A stretch of DNA of 49,614 nt, from the NCBI RefSeq assembly GCF_023618015.1, contig NZ_JAJKBJ010000022.1, forward strand, positions 1-49,614. The letters are read 5' to 3'. A program made the position numbers and the translations under genes. The stretch comes from Legionella maioricensis. GTDB taxonomy: Bacteria > Pseudomonadota > Gammaproteobacteria > Legionellales > Legionellaceae. Positions 31,259 through 44,400 of the stretch are shown piece after piece (position 1 is the stretch's first letter; every line of letters begins with the position of its first letter). The notes beneath the pieces were generated by a model. It was not told the DNA's origin, made no database searches, and was given only the letters and a program-made list of their open reading frames with translations.

Positions 31259-31460
31259 ATGCATTCAACCGAAACCCACTCATTTGAGACAACTGACCAA
31301 CTCGAAAAATGGTGGCGAAACAGTTTTTTGACACGCTTGATCGCAAAATCTATACGTGATTTATCATCGTATTCAGACTGCCAAACGCTTGGAAACTCGC
31401 AAGAAGCGAATAAAGGAGATGATAGCCCAACTGGCGCGTTGCGAAGTATGGCACAGTTAA
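31259..31460 (+). pseudogene. Remnant of a YdeI/OmpD-associated family gene
   Basis: The start MHSTETHSFETTDQLEKWWR resembles the N-terminus of YdeI-family (bacteriocin-protection) proteins. After about 90 bases the family's C-terminus appears in another frame: YHRIQTAKRLETRKKRIKEM, then IAQLARCEVWHS and a stop at 31458-31460. The middle, usually 110-150 residues, is gone. This looks like a gene reduced by deletion directly downstream of the tRNA. The call depends on recognising short end motifs. Confidence 0.5.
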
Positions 31461-31522
31461 TTTAATCTACGGAATAAAAACCTTGATTACGCTATGCTCC
31501 ATCAAGGCTACACTTGCTAAAT

Positions 31523-31957
31523 TTAATGCTCCACTTTATTTGAAAATACACAAGAAAAAATTGGAGAGTCAGAATTTTTTATTGGGCAGGTAAATGAAAC
31601 ACCAATAGGCTCCCCTATGTTTTCAGATGTTATTATCCGAAATTTAACCGCTCCACCACCCGCAGCTGTGCAGACTTTTTCAAGACTATGATAAACATTA
31701 TTGCTGTCTTTCGTTTGGCCAGCTTTAGTAAAAGCTTCTTGACATGGAGCGGGTTGATTATCCACAGGTACTAGTATGACATTTGTTGGTCTAGCCGGTT
31801 GCTTGTTTACGTTATCATTTTTTTTAAAATAGAAAAAAAGAAGGTCAATTAATATACTCCAAACTAAAAAAATACCTACATAGGTAGAAAATGACTTGTT
31901 TCTAATTTCTGGAAACATCGTATTTAGAATCCTGTTAAAATGCTTATTATAAAACAT
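31523..31957 (-). CDS. Hypothetical single-pass membrane protein
   Basis: I do not recognise this 144-residue protein. One membrane helix lies at about residues 27-43 (VGIFLVWSILIDLLFFYF), and the part after it would be periplasmic, with Cys residues in APCQEAF, EKVCTAA, FTCPIK and FSCVFS that could form two disulfides. A Gly run (AGGGAVKFRI) sits in the middle. An in-frame ATG 13 codons later, with AGGA before it, is an alternative start. It lies between the YdeI remnant and the GH17-like gene without close partners. It may be a small envelope protein. Confidence 0.55.
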   Translation of the reverse strand: MFYNKHFNRILNTMFPEIRNKSFSTYVGIFLVWSILIDLLFFYFKKNDNVNKQPARPTNVILVPVDNQPAPCQEAFTKAGQTKDSNNVYHSLEKVCTAAGGGAVKFRIITSENIGEPIGVSFTCPIKNSDSPIFSCVFSNKVEH

Positions 31958-32145
31958 CCACCTACATTTAAAACAAATACTCTGATTATTTACAACTGAT
32001 AATTAATTTAAATTAATGGGAATAATAATTAAAACGCGAGTTGAACCCAAAGACTTATCTCTCTTAAGTATCTACTATCTATTAAGTAAACTGGGCCACC
32101 TGAAGTATGTAGCCCATATTCGAAGCGATTGAAGAATGACCTAAT

Positions 32146-33435
32146 TTAACTACAAGCAAATAAACTTGCAGATTTAGAGGCACCTGTATAAGTACATAAA
32201 CCAAAGAAGTTATCTGCATTTCCGTTATTGGGTTGTACTTTATCATAAAAGCCGAAATAGTAACTATCAAAATTATCTTGAGAAGCTCGCCCTAACCAGT
32301 AGGAATAATAGGTGATTTCTTGCGGCAGGGTGGCATTGGGGTTTTGCGGAGGGATATTACCTTGGCTTGCCCATCCTTCCTCAGTAACAACCACACGCAC
32401 GTCATTGGGTAGGCCGTTACTAGTACTGTAGGCATTCCTCACTGCTTGAAGGCGGTTAGAAAATTCTGTTGCTGATGGAGCGGCAGGTTGTTGTGCACTC
32501 CAGAAGGGATAAATATTAGCACCGACGAAGTTTAGCCTTTTGATAATCCCATAAGGATCGTTGCCAGGATAATTGCTTGCTAATGCCAGCAATGCTCCAT
32601 CTTGCTGAGCAGTACCCACCGGAACAGTTGAACCCAGAGCTGCTTGTATGGTTTGAATATCAGTTGCTATTCGCTGCTGAATTTGGGTATTAGGAACTGT
32701 AAATGTATAATCGTAAATATCCTCATTCCCAACCGCGATACCTACTATGCAACCGGGGTTATTCTTTACACTACTAATTGCACTTTGAACTTGTCCTTGA
32801 GTCCACTGCGCACATTGTGAATTATCAGAACATCCGTCAGATGGTTGAAATTCATAAATACCTAGCATTAATTTTAACCCCATGGGACATGCGATAGCCG
32901 CAAGATTAGTTTGTTGTCCGCTAAATGTACTTGCAACCGAGATGAACGTTTTAACAACAGTTAAGCCATTCCTTTTTATTTGTTGGAAGTCATTGGTCAT
33001 CGATTGAGCCATACCTGGTTGATTATTGCTTTGTTGCGCTTGAAGATAGGCTGGGCTATGCGCAGGATCATAATTAATACCGCGAATAGGTGCCAAGGTC
33101 GTTTTATAAGTTGCACAGGTGGCCTGGCCAATCCCATTGAGGCACATTTCAAGTGTCATAGGGCCAGCACTACCTTGGATTCCAATGGTGTTATGCGATG
33201 CATTATAACTTGCAGGGAAGATACAATGCCCACCATTTCCGGTTGCTCCAGGACAAAATATTTTTTGTCCGCTGGTTATTTTAATACCCGCATTCGAGTA
33301 GTTGCCATTTACTGAGGCAGTTTTAATATTAAATACCATTCCCTTTGTTTGAAGGTTAAAAAACTCTCCATAGGCAAAAGATGCTGATGAATAGAGCGTA
33401 ATGAGAAGAGCTGTTGTTTTAAGCATGGTTTGCAT
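32146..33435 (-). CDS. Secreted GH17-like beta-1,3-glucanase
   Basis: The 429-residue protein begins with a signal peptide (cleavage near SASFAYG). Residues 25-115 form a Cys-containing accessory region. From residue 118 a glycoside hydrolase family 17-type TIM barrel follows: IRGINYDPAHSPAY, VVKTFISV, LKLMLGIYEF, VGIAVGNEDIYDYT with the likely acid/base Glu238, VGANIYPFW, and VVVTEEGWASQG with the likely nucleophile Glu352. GH17 enzymes cut beta-1,3-glucans of fungi, plants and algae. Type II secretion is the likely export route in Legionella. AAGGAC precedes the ATG. The outer membrane barrel gene lies 39 bases upstream on the same strand and may be co-transcribed. Confidence 0.8.
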   Translation of the reverse strand: MQTMLKTTALLITLYSSASFAYGEFFNLQTKGMVFNIKTASVNGNYSNAGIKITSGQKIFCPGATGNGGHCIFPASYNASHNTIGIQGSAGPMTLEMCLNGIGQATCATYKTTLAPIRGINYDPAHSPAYLQAQQSNNQPGMAQSMTNDFQQIKRNGLTVVKTFISVASTFSGQQTNLAAIACPMGLKLMLGIYEFQPSDGCSDNSQCAQWTQGQVQSAISSVKNNPGCIVGIAVGNEDIYDYTFTVPNTQIQQRIATDIQTIQAALGSTVPVGTAQQDGALLALASNYPGNDPYGIIKRLNFVGANIYPFWSAQQPAAPSATEFSNRLQAVRNAYSTSNGLPNDVRVVVTEEGWASQGNIPPQNPNATLPQEITYYSYWLGRASQDNFDSYYFGFYDKVQPNNGNADNFFGLCTYTGASKSASLFACS

Positions 33436-33474
33436 TTTTGTCCTTAAATATTCTAAGAAAAGGGAAAAAAGGGG

Positions 33475-34194
33475 TTAGACCGTAACACTACAAATGACCG
33501 CGTGGGCATAATTAGACCCAGTGGTTAATGTATTTAGCCATTCAGCACTGCGTTTATTGAAGCTGCCTTTTCCTAAATAAAAATATCGATAGCCACATTC
33601 CAAAGGAGCCTTTCCAAAAACATGGTTTATTCGGAGACCCGCCCCGGCCATTACAGTAAGGACGGTATTGTTTCTTCCTAAAAACGCACGATCCGGTATG
33701 GCATTACTATTATTGATGGGCCATTCATTTACGAATGTTGTTTTAATAAAATTGGGGCCAATACCTGCATCAACCGTCAATCCTAATTGATCTGAATGAT
33801 TCATAATAAGCGCTTTTGCAGTTGCATATACAGGGACTTGCTTTATACCATAACTATAACCGAGGTTTACAAACTCATTTTCCTGAATAATAGTTCCTTG
33901 AACGTTTATTTTCGGAAGATAAAAAACATTCACACCATAATTCATTAAAACACGCTGAACTCTTGGCCCAGGGATGAGATAACCCAAACCAAACAAGCCG
34001 TTTTGATCATGGCTTTGTGTAACAGTATATTGATCCCCAGTAAGTGTACGAATATTAATGTGTTGTGATTTGCCTGCGTTACTATAAAAACCACCCCCCT
34101 GAACAACGAATTGGCCATTAAAAGGTGAAAAAGATAAGGCTTGGAAGCTCATACATACTAAACTTACGGCAGTGAAGTGTTTGACTTGCGGCAT
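33475..34194 (-). CDS. Outer membrane beta-barrel protein
   Basis: The 239-residue product has a signal peptide (HFTAVSLVCMSFQALSF). The rest alternates hydrophobic and polar residues in a small-barrel manner with typical strands: GQFVVQGGGFYSN, GLFGLGYLIPGP, VNVFYLPKINVQG, LGLTVDAGIGPNF, NTVLTVMAGAGLRI and APLECGYRYFYLG, ending in HAVICSVTV. It resembles OmpA/OmpW-sized barrels common in Legionella, but I cannot name the family. The ATG at 34194, six bases after GGAG, is preferred to the frame's upstream codon at 34218. It is probably transcribed with the GH17-like gene downstream. Confidence 0.75.
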   Translation of the reverse strand: MPQVKHFTAVSLVCMSFQALSFSPFNGQFVVQGGGFYSNAGKSQHINIRTLTGDQYTVTQSHDQNGLFGLGYLIPGPRVQRVLMNYGVNVFYLPKINVQGTIIQENEFVNLGYSYGIKQVPVYATAKALIMNHSDQLGLTVDAGIGPNFIKTTFVNEWPINNSNAIPDRAFLGRNNTVLTVMAGAGLRINHVFGKAPLECGYRYFYLGKGSFNKRSAEWLNTLTTGSNYAHAVICSVTV

Positions 34195-34365
34195 CCTATG
34201 CTCCATGGATTTGTCCAATGAAAGAAGTTACTTGAATAATGTATAATTTTCAATTGGTTGTGTGTAATTCTGCAATATATTTAACTTTACTGACAGCAAG
34301 GTGTAGGTTGGGTCATTTTGACCCAACACTAATTCTTAAAAGAGCACTATGTAATCTATTCAAAT

Positions 34366-34950
34366 CTATAGATGCATCTGTTCATCTAACGTATTTGTAT
34401 TTAATTGAGTATTCGGAGTTCTTCTGTGATAGAAAAATTGTTGTTGCGTTTCGGTAAAATTCATTGCCTTATCAAAATTATTACACATTTGTTGGATTAG
34501 ATCTTTCCTTTTAGAATCCTCTAAATACTTAAGAAGATAGGAAAGATCTTTTTCAAAATCAATAAATGCGGAAGTTCGGCTTTGGCCTCTTTCTACAGCA
34601 TTAGCATAAGCTTGTTTCATGAAGGCTATTTTATGTTCCACTTGCTGCAACAGATCCTCTGCTTGAGTTGTCTTATCGGCTGCTACGGCATTGTTATAAG
34701 CATCGATCAAATTGTAGGTTGATGCAAAAGATACAGCCATGGATGTTTCTATAAATACGTCAATAAATTCGCTTAATTGTTTTTCGTAATTTACGATGAA
34801 AAGAGAATAATCGGCGTACCCCATCAACTCCTTTAGGTTTTTTGCCGCATTGGCTAATGCTTTTTCTGCATCCTTTGTCTTATTGGTATTTAATAAAATT
34901 TTAATGCCAACAAAACCATTATGTAGGTCTTTAATTATACTATCAAACAT
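34366..34950 (-). CDS. Hypothetical all-helical protein
   Basis: I do not recognise this 194-residue protein. It is predicted to be helical throughout, without signal peptide or membrane segment. Two halves look alike: both have a pattern of the form LL-N-K-x-A-E-(K/D)-x-L (ILLNTNKTKDAEKALANA at residues 18-35 and AVAADKTTQAEDLLQQVEHK in the middle), suggesting an internal duplication of helix hairpins. The C-terminus is polar (TPNTQLNTNTLDEQMHL). ATG at 34950 follows AAGGC with six bases spacing, preferred to the TTG at 34956. It stands between hel genes and the barrel gene; function unknown. Confidence 0.6.
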   Translation of the reverse strand: MFDSIIKDLHNGFVGIKILLNTNKTKDAEKALANAAKNLKELMGYADYSLFIVNYEKQLSEFIDVFIETSMAVSFASTYNLIDAYNNAVAADKTTQAEDLLQQVEHKIAFMKQAYANAVERGQSRTSAFIDFEKDLSYLLKYLEDSKRKDLIQQMCNNFDKAMNFTETQQQFFYHRRTPNTQLNTNTLDEQMHL

Positions 34951-35089
34951 ATACAAGCCTTAATAAAAAAGGGCATTAAAATATCATATTATGGATTAAA
35001 AGCACAGGTACAGGTTTACATCTCCTGTTTAAACTAACTTAACTGCCCGCAAAATTAATATTTTAATTTACTCAAGGAACTGAACTATT

Positions 35090-38251
<3,162 letters not shown>

Positions 38252-39487
38252 TTAATGATCATGTTCAGCACCTGATTTTTCAATATCCGCTTTAATGAGA
38301 AAACTATTGGCGGTGACGTAGAGGGTCCCGGCTTTCAAGCCGCTTTTGACCTCTACCCAAACCCCATCGTTCTCGCCCAGCTTAACAGGGTGCTTTTCAT
38401 ATTGATTCCCCACCTTAATAAAAACGACTGGCGAGTTTTTACTGTTTTGAAGGGCAGTGGCTTTAATCAGGATAGGTACTGATTTTTCTTCAATCAACAC
38501 ATCACCTGTGACAATGGTTCCTGGTCGCCATATTTCTTTAGGGTTAGCGATAGTCACAATGGCAATAACCGTTTGACTCAATGGATCGGTAGTAGGTAGG
38601 AGCATGGTAATGGGGGCTTGCACCTCTCTATCTTCCTCTTGAGAACGGATGGTGACCATTTGTCCTTCATTAACCTTACCTAAGTCACGGGGGAAGACAT
38701 GGAGTTCTGCCCACACATCTGCCAAATTGGCTAGCGTAAATAATGGCTCGCTTCCCGCAACATTTCCCACACTAATATTTCTGGTAAGAATGCGTCCATC
38801 GCTCGGTGCTCTCACTTCATAATCTTTCAAACTCTCGTTACTTTCTATGGTGGCTAACAAATCTCCTTTTTTAACAGTATCTCCCCATTTAACGAATACT
38901 GCTTTGACCACTCCGGGAAAGCGGGCTCTAACGTCCGTTGTCGTATTACGGTTTAAGGTAATGCGTCCGGTCAGGTGGACAAATTTCTTAATGATTCCTG
39001 GTCTGGCGGTTTCAATTTTAACCCCACCTTCCTCTGCAGCTTGCGTGCTTAACTGGGTTCTTCCTTCATAAGAAGGAAAGGTCCATTCATAGAGTTTATC
39101 TTGATAAATGGCTTTGGTTCTTACATCAAAGGAATGCGGCTCGGCCACAATCTCATTGCTCACTAAATAATCTTGCTCTGGTTTAAAGGTAACCTGGTTG
39201 TGTTCACCATCTAGCCGTGTTAATTCCAGAGTTAATTTGACTTGTTCTGGTGGAATGGTTTTAGTTTTAAAAGTCGTATAAGCGTGAAATTTGGGTGGCG
39301 AATTCTTTTCAAAAATGAGGAGCTCAATAGAAAATCCATCTTGATGAAGGATTCTTCCATTGTGTGGACCTAGTTTCACTTGCCCATCCGGTACGGCTAG
39401 ATTTGCAGATGACAAACGCAACAATCCCCATAAGGCCCCAACAATTAGAATGGCAGTGAAAATGAGAAAATAATGATATTTCTTCAC
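38252..39487 (-). CDS. helB: Periplasmic adaptor of the metal efflux system (CzcB/HelB type)
   Basis: The 411-residue membrane fusion protein has an N-terminal membrane anchor (residues 5-25), an extra N-terminal domain (GPHNGRILHQDGFSIELLIF) that is common in CzcB-type adaptors, then the barrel-sandwich lipoyl halves (VHLTGRITLNRNTTTDVRAR, and KDYEVRAPSDGRILTRNISV) and a beta-barrel region. The C-terminus ends in AEHDH, a possible metal-binding tail. It links the HelA pump to the HelC channel in the periplasm. It is 15 bases upstream of helA and 58 bases downstream of helC. Confidence 0.9.
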   Translation of the reverse strand: MKKYHYFLIFTAILIVGALWGLLRLSSANLAVPDGQVKLGPHNGRILHQDGFSIELLIFEKNSPPKFHAYTTFKTKTIPPEQVKLTLELTRLDGEHNQVTFKPEQDYLVSNEIVAEPHSFDVRTKAIYQDKLYEWTFPSYEGRTQLSTQAAEEGGVKIETARPGIIKKFVHLTGRITLNRNTTTDVRARFPGVVKAVFVKWGDTVKKGDLLATIESNESLKDYEVRAPSDGRILTRNISVGNVAGSEPLFTLANLADVWAELHVFPRDLGKVNEGQMVTIRSQEEDREVQAPITMLLPTTDPLSQTVIAIVTIANPKEIWRPGTIVTGDVLIEEKSVPILIKATALQNSKNSPVVFIKVGNQYEKHPVKLGENDGVWVEVKSGLKAGTLYVTANSFLIKADIEKSGAEHDH

Positions 39488-39545
39488 GTTCTATTCCCTT
39501 ATTAAGCGTTAATTCTCCCTCGAATTAATCACCGTGAGTTATTTT

Positions 39546-40784
39546 TCATTTGCCGCTCATGAGCAGCCCTTGTATTTTGATAAGTGCCTTATGATAATCG
39601 GCATGCGCTCTGGTATAATGCTCTTCTTCCCGACTGAGGTTGAGCATAGCATTAGAAAGAATTAGATAAGTATAGCGACCTTGTTGAAAACCTTCTTTAG
39701 CTAACTCTACAGTTTTCTTGGCATTAGGTAACATTCTTTGAGCAACCTTTTGTGCTTCTTCCTTATTTTGCAAGCCATCCAAATAGGCTTCATACAATGT
39801 TGTATCTAAATTTAATTTTAATTGGTGTAAGTTCTTAATAGTTTCATTGCGCTTTGCCTGAGCAGTATAGATATTTCCTTGGTTTTGATTATAGAGTGGA
39901 ATAGGGGCGTTAGCAGAAAGAACAAGCGCTTTCTCATTGAATAGCTGAAAATGACGAAATCCAAGTTGAAGATTTAAATCGGGCCAAACTTGTTTTTGCG
40001 CCGATGTGATTTGTGAGTTCATTGCTTTAATGAGAGCCATTTGTGCTTTAATAAGATTACTGTTGGCCACTTTCGTTTTTATGGTGGACCATTTATTAAG
40101 GTTATGGGTCAATCCCTCCTCATTCAAGAGACTGTTCTTAAGATGAGGCATGCCAATTAAATTAGCGAGCGTTATTTTTTTTTTAAATTCATTCCTTCGC
40201 GCTCTATCAAACACAATAATTGCTTCATCAAGAGCAAGCTCTGCTAAATTTAAATCCACTTCTGAGTTTGCACCAATATCAAGTCGCTTTTTAATACTTG
40301 CGACAATATCTTCGTTGACCCTGACAAGACGTTTGGTAGCTTTTGTCCAATATTGAACATACAACGCTTCGATATAAGCTTGCCCCACATCGATATATAA
40401 AGAGGAACGGGTCGCTTCCAATTTTAAACGAGCAGCTAAATGCTCCATTTTAGCAGCCATGCCTTGATAGAATAAACGCTTGCCCAAAGGGATTGGTTGA
40501 GTGACTGAAATAGTTGTCTCTGTGCCTGTATAGCCCGATTCCAGTGTGGAAGGAAGTCCAATATTTTCAGCCTGGATGGCCATAGAAGGGTTTGGATACA
40601 ACTTCGATTGTATCAACTGACCTTTAGCTTGCTCAATAATGGTTTGTTGTGCCTGAATGGAAGGGTTATTTTGATAGGCAATATTTAAGGCTTGTTGAAA
40701 GGTTAATACACGATTAGCGTAGGTCTGGTGCGATAAAGCATTAATGATAATAAGTAGAGCAATGAAACAGTATTTGCCTCGCAT
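39546..40784 (-). CDS. helC: Outer membrane channel of the metal efflux system (CzcC/HelC, TolC family)
   Basis: The 412-residue protein has a signal peptide (FIALLIIINALSHQTYA) and the two long-helix repeats of the TolC/OEP family: FQQALNIAYQNNPSIQAQQT at the start, ETTISVTQPIPLGKRLFYQG for the barrel strand, a coiled-coil half, and KTVELAKEGFQQGRYTYLIL in the second half. It is the outer membrane exit duct for metal pumped by HelA. As the first gene of helCBA it probably carries the promoter in the 220 bases upstream, where no clear metal-sensor operator could be picked out. Confidence 0.9.
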   Translation of the reverse strand: MRGKYCFIALLIIINALSHQTYANRVLTFQQALNIAYQNNPSIQAQQTIIEQAKGQLIQSKLYPNPSMAIQAENIGLPSTLESGYTGTETTISVTQPIPLGKRLFYQGMAAKMEHLAARLKLEATRSSLYIDVGQAYIEALYVQYWTKATKRLVRVNEDIVASIKKRLDIGANSEVDLNLAELALDEAIIVFDRARRNEFKKKITLANLIGMPHLKNSLLNEEGLTHNLNKWSTIKTKVANSNLIKAQMALIKAMNSQITSAQKQVWPDLNLQLGFRHFQLFNEKALVLSANAPIPLYNQNQGNIYTAQAKRNETIKNLHQLKLNLDTTLYEAYLDGLQNKEEAQKVAQRMLPNAKKTVELAKEGFQQGRYTYLILSNAMLNLSREEEHYTRAHADYHKALIKIQGLLMSGK

Positions 40785-40924
40785 TAAAACAATCCTTTGA
40801 CTCGTTTATTCTTCTTCACCTGTTTATAGTAGCATTTCTTTGAGAGAAATCTTTAGCAGTATCGTTCTGTATTTGAGTATACTTAATTTTTACGTGGATT
40901 AAATTAAATTTATTAGTTTCTCTA

Positions 40925-40991
40925 GGGACTGTTAGTGAGATTTCCAGATGCCGCGAACCAGTCGCAGCACGCCGGGTTTGTCAACAGTCCC
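40925..40991. repeat. Short element bounded by 9-bp inverted repeats
   Basis: GGGACTGTT (40925-40933) is matched by AACAGTCCC (40983-40991), and the inside is unusually G+C-rich for this DNA (CCGCGAACC opposite GGGTTTG). It lies between pilE and helC. It may be a REP-like or miniature element or a terminator-type structure; no T-run follows. Confidence 0.4.
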
Positions 40992-41007
40992 CCTTACTGA
41001 TTGTGCT

Positions 41008-41454
41008 TTAGCGTAAATCCCAACATTTCGATTGTGCTGTTCCTGATGAATCAGTAGCTGTCCTCACATTGGCTTGATTAACGGATATGCTGGCACAGGT
41101 TGTGTCCTCTACCTGAGTCCCAAGAGGGGTCGCGGTTAATGTGTAAGTGGTCGCTCCGGTATTTGAAATGGCAATGCGGTAAAATCCTTGAGTTGAGACT
41201 TGAGGAAAAGCAGGGAGTGCGCCGCAGGCCCCGTTGTAAGAAAAATTTTGGGAATAGCAGCGCTCTAAAATCAGTTGATCCTGAGCAAGGGTTTGTAAGG
41301 CATCGACGCGATGCGATCGCAGCACGTATGTCTTGTAGGATGGATAGGCTATGCCTATAAGGATTGCAAAGACTAATAGGGCAATAAGCAGTTCTATTAG
41401 TGTGAATCCTTGCATTCCTGGGTTATTTCTTTTTATATGTTGCTCAGTATTCAT
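41008..41454 (-). CDS. pilE: Type IV minor pilin PilE
   Basis: The 148-residue prepilin has a leader ending MQG, followed by the class III signal FTLIELLIALLVFAILIGIA with Glu5 of the mature protein intact, then YKTYVLRSHRVDALQTL as the continuing helix. The C-terminal globular part has a Cys pair (CYSQNFSYNGAC) and a late pair ending KCWDLR, as in PilE-type minor pilins. It is cleaved by PilD and assembled at the pilus tip with PilVWXY1. It closes the fimT-pilVWX-pilY1-pilE operon, 12 bases after pilY1. The leader of 16 residues is rather long. Confidence 0.92.
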   Translation of the reverse strand: MNTEQHIKRNNPGMQGFTLIELLIALLVFAILIGIAYPSYKTYVLRSHRVDALQTLAQDQLILERCYSQNFSYNGACGALPAFPQVSTQGFYRIAISNTGATTYTLTATPLGTQVEDTTCASISVNQANVRTATDSSGTAQSKCWDLR

Positions 41455-41466
41455 TATTATCGTTCC

Positions 41467-44400
41467 TTATTGAACTTGCCACCAGCCTATTTTTCTTTGG
41501 CCGCTATTCGGGTTAACGACTGTAGATTGCGTGCCGTTCGATTGAATAATCTGCAGCACGGCATTGCCACTTTGATTTACTCCAACGTAGGTAGCGGCAT
41601 TGGCATAGCTATTCGATAATCCCATTCCGACTGCATAACTACCATTGAATTTGGGTTGATTTTTTAAATCGTTGTTACCAGCAACATCCAGCTGCGCTTG
41701 AAGAAATGAGCCACCTGACCTGAAATTAAGTTCTAATAGGGTGGACGAAAATCCAGTGCCGCAAGCAGACAAGGGCGGAGTATTTAGGGTGGTAATAAAC
41801 GCGCCGTTAAGAATAATGGGATTTGTTATCGTCCTTTGTCCTCCTGTCGGAAGATCAGCAAACCAGCCTACCTGGTTATTCCAATTGATGGCATTGTTCG
41901 TAACGGTGAGTATGGGTTGTGATAAACCCGATTGAGCCGGGGAAATAATACTTAATGTCTGTTGTTGGAGATTAGTACGGGTAAAGGTTGTTCCTGATAA
42001 CGGTTTGTCCCATACCCCATAGATGGTATGAGTTTGAGTATTGAGCAGATCAGCAGAAACGAGTAATTGTCCAGTGCCGAACATAACAAATAAGCCTGAA
42101 CGACGAGGAAAATTGGGGTTCAGGGTAACAACTGGGGCCGTTGTTATTGCCTGCGGGTTTCCTCCAGAGTCTCTTGCTTGAAATAATAAGCGAGCACTCC
42201 AATTAGCGGGAGAGGGATCAGTAACATCAATAGCCCAGAGATTTCCCTGGAGGTCTCCAGCATAAACTACGGTAATGGGTTGTCCTTGTATGCCACTGCT
42301 GTTTGCGACCGTTACTGAAGAAAGTCCCTGGGGGGCATTAACGTTACATGCGCCGGGCACGGCAGTACACAGATTAATTTTACTTAAAGTCGTACCTGTT
42401 TGGGGATCGACTGCATAAAGTACCGCATTATTGTTCGGGTTGTTATAGCCATTGCCAAAAAATACAGCAAAAGTTAGGGGATTAGAACTGCTAGCACCTA
42501 TTTGAGCAATTTGAGGGGTGCCGAAGGTAAGCCCCAGATCACTGTCAGTGAACTCCCAAAGTATGGATTGAGCTAAAGTTGTTTCTGAGGATACGTTAGG
42601 ATTAGTAATATCCAAAGCATAAATACTGTTTCCTCCAGCATTTTCCCCACCCACAAGGATGGTATGCCAACTGCTGTTTGCAAATTGCACGTCTCCACTT
42701 TGTGGTGAACCGTCTACAAAAAAGAGGTGGCTTTGATTATAAAGGGGAGCAGTGAGAGCTGCGAGATTTCCAAATACCGCATTAGGGATGAAGGCAAAAA
42801 CCTCGATACCGTTAGTTGCATTAAATGCGTGCAGCATCCCGTCGTTAGCTCCTACATAAAGCATCTCTTGACGTGTTTTCTTTGCATTGGCAAAGGTGAT
42901 GTAACTTGATGTTTGATAAGGGCCTTGCGGCGGACCGACATAAGCAACCTGACTGTCCATAATGTCGCCTAGAATATGGGAGCGATTACGGAAAGTTCCT
43001 CCATTTTGTTTTTCCAATGCGGTATTACCGCGTAGGTATTGTAATCTTGATTGCCCCAGTAAGTCAGAGGGCTGTAGTTGATTTTGTTGTGCGGTAGAAA
43101 TATTGGTCCACTCAAAAGGAGCGCCAGCATTGGCCACAGGATTCCAGGTAGCTATCATTCGAGTACTTGACCAACCTGTGCCTGCTACCAGAGTATCAAG
43201 TAGCGGTTTAGCTGCCCAAAGAACAGTACCTGTGGGAATACCTGTGGCCGGATTTAGTGCCAGTGCTTTTAAATTTCCTGTCCAATCCTGATAAGGCGAA
43301 TCATTGGATATAAAGCTTGCCAGATATTCTACTGCTCCATTATTAAGTTGAGTAGAACTAACCGATGCAGCAGAAGTTGAGAATGATCCATTTTGAATAG
43401 AAACCATAATGGTATTCAGATCATTTACTAAAGATACTGGATCAGTTGCTGGATAATAGTTAATAGTGCCACCTGCAACTGCCATTGCTGTAAGTGTTGC
43501 GGCTGCCTGGGGATTTACTGTGGGATCAACACCTGCTCCCATTCCAATAACATAGGTCGAAATTCCATTAGTCTTTAATGTTTTTATAGTATTAATGGCA
43601 TCGGTTAAGGCTTGATCATTAGTACTGTTTAATGAACCATCCGCATTAAATGTTGCAGTAACGCCATAACCAACAGCTGCAGCACTTCCTAACGGGGGCC
43701 ATAATTTCCCATTAAGATCTTGAGTGGGTAGACCATCCGAAATCAAGATAACGTATTTTTTTTGCGGGCAGCCATTACCACTGGTGGTGCCGAGAGTGGA
43801 GAAATAACTATTGGCCTTTGACAATAAACCCGCCGTAGGTGATTGAGTGGCAACGTCTTTAATTTCAGTAGTTGATGAGGAGTTTGTCTCAGGTTTTAAA
43901 AAAGGTAAAAAAAGATTGATGGCATTATTTACACTCGTAGTCGTAGGATTTGTTCCGGCAGAGGTCATCGGAACGCGGATAGTCCCAGTATTTGCAGTCT
44001 GAGTGCCGTAATAGCCAAAGCCTCGTTGAGCATACATGACCTGAGGTGAAAAAGGTACGAAACCTGCGTTGGTGGGAGAGGAACTAAAATTACCAATATT
44101 AGGTAATGATTTTGAATAGGCGATGCTAACATTGCCATTGTTATAATTGGATAAAGAAAAATTAGGTGGGTAGGGGGTATTTGGCGAAGGCCCCTGATAA
44201 GTTAAAAATATTCCAGGGAATCCGCTACCGGCATAAAGGACGTCATTAATAGAAGGATCGTCACTGGATGATCCAATCTGCATGTATAAACTGGAAGATA
44301 CTAATGCAGACCCAAAAAAACCGGCAATAGAAGAGCAATTGCTGGAAATGGTTGATGAAGAGGAACTGTAATTATAACATGGATTGGTAATGTATCTGTT

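Noticed and set aside
31523..31957. Small membrane protein as a toxin or immunity gene
   Set aside because: One membrane helix and a Cys-rich periplasmic part give no specific support, and no partner gene overlaps it.
35050..35070. TTAATATTTTAATT-like sequence as a PmrA box
   Set aside because: Imperfect match in highly AT-rich DNA and no gene starts suitably downstream on that strand.
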